From positions 434,001 through 498,000 of the forward strand of contig NZ_FWFD01000015.1 of NCBI RefSeq assembly GCF_900163795.1: DNA of 64,000 nucleotides, written 5' to 3'. Origin of the DNA: Vagococcus fluvialis bH819. Its GTDB lineage: Bacteria > Bacillota > Bacilli > Lactobacillales > Vagococcaceae. Positions 58,973 to 64,000 of the stretch are shown piece by piece; within the stretch, counting starts at the first letter, position 1, and every line of letters starts with the position of its first letter. The position numbers and the translations under genes were made by a program. The notes beneath the pieces are model-generated. The model was not told where the DNA came from and made no database searches. It saw only the letters and a list, made by a program, of their open reading frames with translations.

Positions 58973-60080
58973 ACTCAGACGAGATTTACATCAAATACCA
59001 GAAATTGGTTTAAGTGAATTTAAAACTCACGACTATTTAATCAATATAATAAATCAGTTTCCTAAAAATCGTATTGAAGTTAAAACAATGGATACGGCGA
59101 TTAGTGTCAGAGTTAAAGGTAAAAAGCCAATAAAAACAATAGGTTGGCGTACTGATATTGATGGACTACCTATTCAAGAGGAAACAAAAAGCCCATACTC
59201 TTCATTGCATGAAGGTAAAATGCATGCTTGCGGCCATGATTTTCATATGACAATTGCGCTAGGTGTGTTAGAACAAATTATAATAAATGAATTAGATAAT
59301 GATGTTATATTCTTTTTTCAACCAGCAGAAGAGAATTTTTCTGGTGCAAAAATATACTATGACAGTGGCTTTATTAAAAATGAGACTATTGATGAAATAT
59401 TTGGGTTACACGTAGCACCACATCTACCATCCAAAACGATAGGAACGCTTGACGGAACGCTGTTTGCAGGTGCTTGCCGTTTTGTTCTGACATTTACAGG
59501 TAAGGATGGGCATGCAGCATTTCCCCATGAAGCAAATGATATGATTATTGCGGCAACTAGTTATGTGCAGCAAGCTCAAACTATTATTAGTCGAAACATT
59601 GATCCAATGAAAAATGCGGTCATTACTTTTGGTGAATTTAATGCAGGAATTGCAGATAATGTTGTAGCAGGTAAAGCTGTTTTAACTGGTACGATACGTT
59701 CTCTAACTTATGAAATAAGTGACCTAACACAAAGTAGGATGAAAGACCTAGCAGAGGGGATTAGTCGTTCATTTGATTGCAAGGTATTACTTGAGTTAGA
59801 TCAAAAAGGATATGTCCCCGTGGTTAATAATTCGGAAATAGCTTCTGATTTTATGAACTATTTTAAAGAGGAGTCATCATTACCTTTTCTAGAAGTAAAA
59901 GAAGCTATGACGGGTGAGGACTTCGGTTATTTACTTAAAAACATCCCAGGAATGATGTTTTGGTTAGGTGTTTCAAGTCAACATGGGTTACATCATGGCA
60001 AGTTTAACCCAGATGAAAAAGTTATTTTTCCAGCAATCAAAGCCATTAAAGAGTATATAATACATCGTGATAGTATATAA
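58944..60080 (+). CDS. dapL: M20 peptidase, N-acetyldiaminopimelate deacetylase-like
   Basis: The 378 residues carry M20 metal ligands: ACGHDFHMTIALG (about 95), AEENFSGAK (about 130), HVAPHLPSKTIG (about 155) and TGEDFGYLL near the end. Its place after cbpB and beside an mscS gene matches the Listeria order cbpB, lysR-type gene, dapH, dapL, mscS, which supports DapL of the acetyl branch of lysine synthesis. dapH is missing here, so another M20 amidohydrolase is possible. I chose ATG 58944, 9 bases after AGGG. Confidence 0.75.
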   Translation: MVWSEKEVIKLRRDLHQIPEIGLSEFKTHDYLINIINQFPKNRIEVKTMDTAISVRVKGKKPIKTIGWRTDIDGLPIQEETKSPYSSLHEGKMHACGHDFHMTIALGVLEQIIINELDNDVIFFFQPAEENFSGAKIYYDSGFIKNETIDEIFGLHVAPHLPSKTIGTLDGTLFAGACRFVLTFTGKDGHAAFPHEANDMIIAATSYVQQAQTIISRNIDPMKNAVITFGEFNAGIADNVVAGKAVLTGTIRSLTYEISDLTQSRMKDLAEGISRSFDCKVLLELDQKGYVPVVNNSEIASDFMNYFKEESSLPFLEVKEAMTGEDFGYLLKNIPGMMFWLGVSSQHGLHHGKFNPDEKVIFPAIKAIKEYIIHRDSI

Positions 60081-60081
60081 A

Positions 60082-60118
60082 AAGCGAGACTGACAGTTTG
60101 AGTCAGTCTCGTTTTTGT
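60082..60118. terminator. Terminator after dapL
   Basis: Arms AAGCGAGACTGAC and GTCAGTCTCGTT around AGTTTGA, then TTTT. Confidence 0.9.
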
Positions 60119-60172
60119 ATACGAAAAATTTTAAATAGTCAGGGAACAAAATGACTTTGATTTCATTAATAC

Positions 60173-61066
60173 TTAGATGCCTATATTTAAAGGGCTTGTG
60201 GGAATTGTTACACCTTGATTCGTTAATTCTTCTACATAAGCCGTTGTTAAAGCAGTCTCAACCATGATTTGAGATCCAGCTACCGCGTAAAGAATACATC
60301 GAACAGCAAAGGCACCGTTTGGTAAAGCAGTTAAGCCTAAAATATTTGGTTCAGATCTGACTTCTGGTATGTTTAGTGCGACCTCTTCATTAATTTTATG
60401 CATAATATTGATAACTTTTTCGATATCTTCATCTGGATTTACTCTAATATCAATGAGAACTTGCTGATTTCCACGGGAAAGGTTGCTGACAATAAGGATT
60501 TGTCGATTAGGTATATAATTAAGAGTCCCATTAAAGCTTTTAACTTGAGTTGTTCTAAGCCCTACTTGCTCTACTACTCCTTCAACTGTATCTAAAATAA
60601 CATGGTCACCAACATCTAATTGACGTTCATAAATAATAAAAAATCCAGTAATAACATCATTAATAAAACCTTGAGCTCCTAGTCCGATGGCTACCCCAGC
60701 AATTCCAGCTCCGGCAATTAGTGAGCCAACAGGAATTCCAATAATTGTTAATATTGAATAAATAATAACAAAGAAAAGAAAATATTGAAAGAAATTTTTA
60801 GCTAAGGTTTCTAAAGTATTTAAACGACCTTCGCTATATGCTTCCTTCTTCCGATAATTCTTAAATGATTTTTCGATAAGTTTTAAGACGATTTTACTAA
60901 CGATAAAAAGCAATAAACACATTAATAGAATTAAAAATGCTTTATAGATAACAGTAGAAAATATTTTTTCCCAATCTAGGTTGTTCAAAAAATTTTGAAA
61001 CACACGAAGACCATTTTTTGTTTGTTTAGTAATCTCTAATTGAGTACTGGTTGTTGTTTCTTTCAT
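60173..61066 (-). CDS. Small-conductance mechanosensitive channel (MscS/YkuT-like)
   Basis: Channel that releases solutes on osmotic downshock. The 297 residues have membrane helices from about 42, the pore helix AGAGIAGVAIGLGAQGFINDVITGF (about 120-145, quoted in part) and the cytoplasmic beta domain (YERQLDVGDHVILDTVEGVVEQVGLR). I chose ATG 61066, about 8 bases after GAAGGG; an earlier start at 61105 has no ribosome site. Convergent with dapL; in Bacillus and Listeria the homologue also neighbours dapL. Confidence 0.88.
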   Translation of the reverse strand: MKETTTSTQLEITKQTKNGLRVFQNFLNNLDWEKIFSTVIYKAFLILLMCLLLFIVSKIVLKLIEKSFKNYRKKEAYSEGRLNTLETLAKNFFQYFLFFVIIYSILTIIGIPVGSLIAGAGIAGVAIGLGAQGFINDVITGFFIIYERQLDVGDHVILDTVEGVVEQVGLRTTQVKSFNGTLNYIPNRQILIVSNLSRGNQQVLIDIRVNPDEDIEKVINIMHKINEEVALNIPEVRSEPNILGLTALPNGAFAVRCILYAVAGSQIMVETALTTAYVEELTNQGVTIPTSPLNIGI

Positions 61067-61195
61067 TTTTTCAGCCCTTCTTATTAAAATAACGTGATAT
61101 ATCACTATTCTAGCATGGATTTAGATGTTGTGAAAAGGATAAGATAATGGTATCCTAAAAATAGTATTTTATATGAAAGGTAGGAGATAGTAAAG

Positions 61196-61624
61196 ATGTC
61201 AGGTACAGAAATTGCAGCCCTTATTGCAGCTGTCGCATTCGTTGTTTTAGTCATAGTTATTGTTTTTTTCTTACTGCAGTTGAATAAAGTAATTTCAGAG
61301 TCAACTGAAAAAGTGAACCGAATTTTAGATAAGACAAATAAAACTGTTACCATTTTAACAAAAGATGTAGATGTTCTTTTAAAACAAAGTGAAGAAATGT
61401 TAGTAACTGGTAATGAGCTACTTAATGATGTTACTCAGAAAGTTGAGACAATCGATCCATTATTCCAAGCAGTAGCAGATTTAAGTGAAAGTGTGTCAGA
61501 GTTAAATGCTTCAAGTAAGAGTCTCCTAGTAAAAGTAGGAGATGCTGGCAAAACAGCGGCTACTGCAACAATAGTTGGAAAAGCAGCACAAAGCGCAGCG
61601 CATTTATTTAAAAAAAATAATTAA
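61196..61624 (+). CDS. DUF948 membrane protein (YtxG-like)
   Basis: 142 residues: one N-terminal membrane helix (about 4-28, IAALIAAVAFVVLVIVIVFF) and a long, probably coiled-coil cytoplasmic tail ending in a KKNN. The family is of unknown function and pairs with YtxH. ATG 61196 follows GGTAGGAG. In Bacillus the ytxG-ytxH genes stand before ccpA, the same order as here. Confidence 0.85.
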   Translation: MSGTEIAALIAAVAFVVLVIVIVFFLLQLNKVISESTEKVNRILDKTNKTVTILTKDVDVLLKQSEEMLVTGNELLNDVTQKVETIDPLFQAVADLSESVSELNASSKSLLVKVGDAGKTAATATIVGKAAQSAAHLFKKNN

Positions 61625-61641
61625 ATCAGGAGGTAATATAG

Positions 61642-62094
61642 ATGTCGAAAAAATCAAATGGATTTTTAGTAGGAGCTATTATTGGAGGTGCAGCTGCAGC
61701 GGCCGCAGCATTACTTTTAGCACCAAAAAGTGGTAAAAAAATGAGAGAAGACTTAATTGATCAGTTAGATGGTGTTTCGGAGGGCAAAGCAAGTGAGTAT
61801 GCAGGAATTGCTCAAGTTAAAGGAAATGAATTTAGTGATTATGCTAAACAAAAAAAAGAAGCGTACAGCTGGGTAGGAGATAAAGTAACGTCACATGTTG
61901 ATCAAGCTAAAACTACTTCCAACGAGCTTTTAGAAGGATTAAAAGAGAAAACATCAGATATCCAAGATGATTTTAAAAGAACATCATCTGAAGTTAGAGG
62001 AAAAGTCAACGACTTAACTAATGACGATATTGTTTTAAAAGATGAGAATATTTCAGAAGAATTGTATTCTGTACTTGAAAACACTGAAAAATAG
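61642..62094 (+). CDS. YtxH-domain protein
   Basis: 150 residues with the YtxH start: a Gly/Ala-rich membrane segment (FLVGAIIGGAAAAAAALLLA) directly followed by PKSGKKMREDL, and then a long polar helical region. Function unknown; a general-stress role is suggested for the Bacillus relative. ATG 61642 follows AGGAGG, 17 bp after the ytxG-like gene. Confidence 0.85.
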   Translation: MSKKSNGFLVGAIIGGAAAAAAALLLAPKSGKKMREDLIDQLDGVSEGKASEYAGIAQVKGNEFSDYAKQKKEAYSWVGDKVTSHVDQAKTTSNELLEGLKEKTSDIQDDFKRTSSEVRGKVNDLTNDDIVLKDENISEELYSVLENTEK

Positions 62095-62115
62095 TATATA
62101 ATAATTAAATTCAAT

Positions 62116-62147
62116 GAAGGTCAAATCATAGATTTGGCCTTTTTTTA
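62116..62147 (+). terminator. Terminator after ytxH
   Basis: Arms AAGGTCAAATC and GATTTGGCCTT around ATA, then T6. Confidence 0.85.
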
Positions 62148-62180
62148 TGAAAATTTCTTTTGGTTTTCATGAAAAAGATA

Positions 62181-62218
62181 ATAAAACGCTTGCAATAATC
62201 AGTGTTATCTGATAATCT
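62181..62218 (+). promoter_or_regulatory. ccpA promoter with a possible cre site
   Basis: TTGCAA (62190-62195) with TAATCT at 62213-62218 (17 bp), or GATAAT at 62211 (15 bp). Overlapping the -35, ATAAAACGCTTGCA (62181-62194) fits the catabolite-responsive element consensus in its core but with about three mismatches. Confidence 0.4.
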
Positions 62219-62271
62219 AATAACAATAAACATGCCAAGCGTCAAATTTTGGCGTTGAAGGAGAAAATATA

Positions 62272-63273
62272 ATGGAAAAACAAACAATAACAATTTATGA
62301 TGTGGCTCGTGAAGCTGCAGTCTCAATGGCAACTGTATCACGTGTTGTTAATGGTAATCCTAATGTCAAACCAGCTACTAGAAAAAAAGTACTAGAAGTG
62401 ATTGATCGCTTAGATTATCGTCCTAATGCAGTAGCACGAGGATTAGCAAGTAAAAGAACAACGACGGTAGGGGTTATTATACCTGATGTGAGTAATGCTT
62501 ATTTTGCATCCTTAGCACGTGGAATTGATGATGTGGCAACGATGTATAAATATAATATTATTTTAGCTAACTCAGATGGTGATGATAAAAAAGAAATTAG
62601 TGTACTTAATACTTTGCTAGCTAAACAAGTAGATGGTGTAATTTTTATGGGACATCATTTAACAGAGGAAATTCGCGGTGAGTTTTCTAGGTCAAAAACA
62701 CCAGTTGTTTTGGCAGGTTCCATTGACCCAGATGATCAAGTAGGATCAGTAAACATTGATTATAAAGAAGCTACAAAGGATGCAACAGCTAAATTAATCA
62801 AATCTGGTAATAAAAAAGTAGCGTTTGTTTCAGGTTCATTATTAGATCCAATTAACGGAGTGTATCGTTTAAATGGTTATAAAGAAGCCTTAAAAGAAAA
62901 TGGTATCACTTTTAATGAAGGTTTAGTTTTTGAATCAGAGTATAGCTATAAATCAGGTTTAAAATTACACGATCGTATGTCTAATAGTGGAGCAACTGCA
63001 GCAGTTGTTGCGGATGATGAGTTAGCAGTTGGATTATTAAATAGTTTAACTGACAATGGTGTGAATGTTCCTAGTGATTTTGAAATAATTACAAGTAATA
63101 ATTCATTATTTAGTGATATTTCACGTCCTAGTGTTTCAAGCATTTCACAACCTCTTTATGATATCGGTGCTGTTGCAATGCGTTTGTTAACAAAATTAAT
63201 GAGCAAAGAAGATATCGAAGAAAAAACAATTATTTTACCTTATGGATTAATTGAAAAAGGGTCTACTAAATAA
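62272..63273 (+). CDS. ccpA: Catabolite control protein A
   Basis: LacI-family master regulator of carbon catabolite repression, active with HPr phosphorylated on serine. The 333 residues have the LacI helix-turn-helix (TIYDVAREAAVSMATVSRVVNG), hinge helix (NAVARGLASKRTTTVGVI) and effector domain (GSVNIDYKEATKDATAKL). The DNA-contacting YDVAREAAVSMATVSRVVNGN block is that of CcpA rather than a local sugar regulator. ATG 62272 follows GAAGGAG. Follows ytxG-ytxH, as in Bacillus. Confidence 0.95.
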   Translation: MEKQTITIYDVAREAAVSMATVSRVVNGNPNVKPATRKKVLEVIDRLDYRPNAVARGLASKRTTTVGVIIPDVSNAYFASLARGIDDVATMYKYNIILANSDGDDKKEISVLNTLLAKQVDGVIFMGHHLTEEIRGEFSRSKTPVVLAGSIDPDDQVGSVNIDYKEATKDATAKLIKSGNKKVAFVSGSLLDPINGVYRLNGYKEALKENGITFNEGLVFESEYSYKSGLKLHDRMSNSGATAAVVADDELAVGLLNSLTDNGVNVPSDFEIITSNNSLFSDISRPSVSSISQPLYDIGAVAMRLLTKLMSKEDIEEKTIILPYGLIEKGSTK

Positions 63274-63325
63274 AAAAGGGTGATCAATAGTCGTTTATCT
63301 CCTGACTATTAAAAAACATTCGTAG

Positions 63326-63372
63326 AAATAAAGAAGAGGCTGACATTTGTGTCAGCCTCTTCTTTATTTCCA
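63326..63372. terminator. Bidirectional terminator between ccpA and the penicillin-binding protein gene
   Basis: A perfect stem of about 21 bp (GAAATAAAGAAGAGGCTGAC and its complement) around TTTG; the stop codon of the minus-strand gene lies in one arm. Confidence 0.9.
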
Positions 63373-64000
63373 TTTTTTGTAATTTTTAGGACTTATATAC
63401 GAGTTCCAAGAATTTTTATAATTATCATCTGTGCCACCAATTCCAAATCTAAACGAACTATCTTTAGGTTTACTTCCATCAGAATAAAGACTTGTTTTAG
63501 TTTTCCAACCACGTAAATTCATATTATATCCCTCTGTGTTAAAGCTAGCTTCTTTTTGACCTGTAAATTCAACGACTTTCTCTTTTTTAACACTAGAATC
63601 AAGGGAGAATTTTTGATTAATATCAAAGATATCTGGATTCTGTTGGTAAACGTAATTAGTAACATAAGACCAGTAGACCATATTTTGTTTATTCCAAGTA
63701 TCATTCATGGTTGTAGGTTTGTCATAACCTATCCAGCTACTCATTGTGATGGCCGGGTTTGAGGCTGTAAACCAATAATCTTTTAAATTGTCAGTTGTTC
63801 CTGTTTTACCAGCCCAGTCAGCTTTTGCCAAAGGTGAATTAATGCTATTAAAGGTGTCTTTTACCGGTTGTCCAGTTCCTGAATTAACAACATCTCGCAT
63901 CATATCATTCATGATAGTTGCAGTAGAAGGTTTGAAAACTTGAACGGGCTCTTTTTTATGTTCATAGATAATTTTACCATTATTATCAGTAATTTTATCG
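63364..64000 (-). CDS. Class A penicillin-binding protein (PBP1A-like), C-terminal part only
   Basis: Transpeptidase end of a bifunctional murein synthase. The frame runs open to the window edge; the first whole codon is at 63999, so the glycosyltransferase domain and most of the transpeptidase lie outside. The visible part has KTGTT (in WAGKTGTTDNLKDYWF), the third conserved active-site motif, and the downstream SSWIGYDKP, then a C-terminal tail of about 110 residues rich in Asn, Ser and Lys. An internal ATG at 63912 is not the start. Confidence 0.9.
   Translation of the reverse strand, partial: DKITDNNGKIIYEHKKEPVQVFKPSTATIMNDMMRDVVNSGTGQPVKDTFNSINSPLAKADWAGKTGTTDNLKDYWFTASNPAITMSSWIGYDKPTTMNDTWNKQNMVYWSYVTNYVYQQNPDIFDINQKFSLDSSVKKEKVVEFTGQKEASFNTEGYNMNLRGWKTKTSLYSDGSKPKDSSFRFGIGGTDDNYKNSWNSYISPKNYKKWK

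Overview
This window is a stretch of low-GC (about one third G+C by eye) Firmicutes chromosome. The gene order, the Eep-type protease, an EfrAB-like exporter, the CIRCE-controlled hrcA-grpE-dnaK cluster, the alsSD pair and a fused RNase PH/RdgB gene point to Lactobacillales, most likely Enterococcaceae (Vagococcus or Enterococcus). That placement is inference from gene content; no rRNA is present to confirm it. Most of the window is core housekeeping DNA read left to right. There is no prophage, insertion sequence, CRISPR array, tRNA or rRNA that I can support.

Layout. 1-8.1 kb: envelope and information genes cdsA (cut by the window edge), rseP/eep, proS and polC, then a convergent metallophosphoesterase. 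9.0-14.1 kb: the rimP-nusA-rnpM-ylxQ-infB-rbfA operon behind a promoter and a leader hairpin. 14.1-14.4 kb: a tandem array of structured 98-bp repeats. 14.5-16.9 kb: an oxidoreductase, an M42 peptidase gene with an early stop codon, and the tail of a lost amino-acid permease. 17.1-20.1 kb: truB-ribF-hemW. 20.2-20.4 kb: inverted copies of the same structured repeat, abutting a YfcC-type transporter. 22.0-26.9 kb: hrcA-grpE-dnaK under two CIRCE operators, then dnaJ behind its own terminator/promoter break. 27-33 kb: a zinc/manganese-binding lipoprotein, alsS-alsD (acetoin from pyruvate), an EamA transporter and gnd. 33.3-39.2 kb: a heterodimeric ABC exporter and a two-component system. 39.4-46.6 kb: ylxM-ffh, a GNAT, an amidase, rpsP-khpA, a frameshifted small lipoprotein, rimM-trmD and rplS. 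46.7-51.2 kb: a PadR-type regulator with a 26-bp palindromic operator and a two-part permease, then galE followed by a GalT-like protein lacking its catalytic histidine motif, and a CPBP protease. 51.3-58.3 kb: a CNNM/CorC protein, tsaB-rimI-rimI2-tsaD (t6A synthesis and N-acetylation), murI, the rph-rdgB fusion and a YfcE-type phosphoesterase. 58.4-64 kb: cbpB-dapL and a convergent mscS, ytxG-ytxH-ccpA, and the 3' end of a class A penicillin-binding protein gene.

The most noteworthy items are: (1) the structured repeat family, whose copies keep a 98-bp core and show compensatory changes in all paired segments; (2) the GalT-like presumed pseudoenzyme next to galE; (3) a small lipoprotein gene split exactly at an A AAA AAG slippery heptamer, which leaves a 25-codon signal-peptide minigene of the kind that Eep turns into pheromones; (4) the palindrome-controlled split permease; and (5) the leader hairpins or palindromes before rimP-nusA, alsS and rplS.
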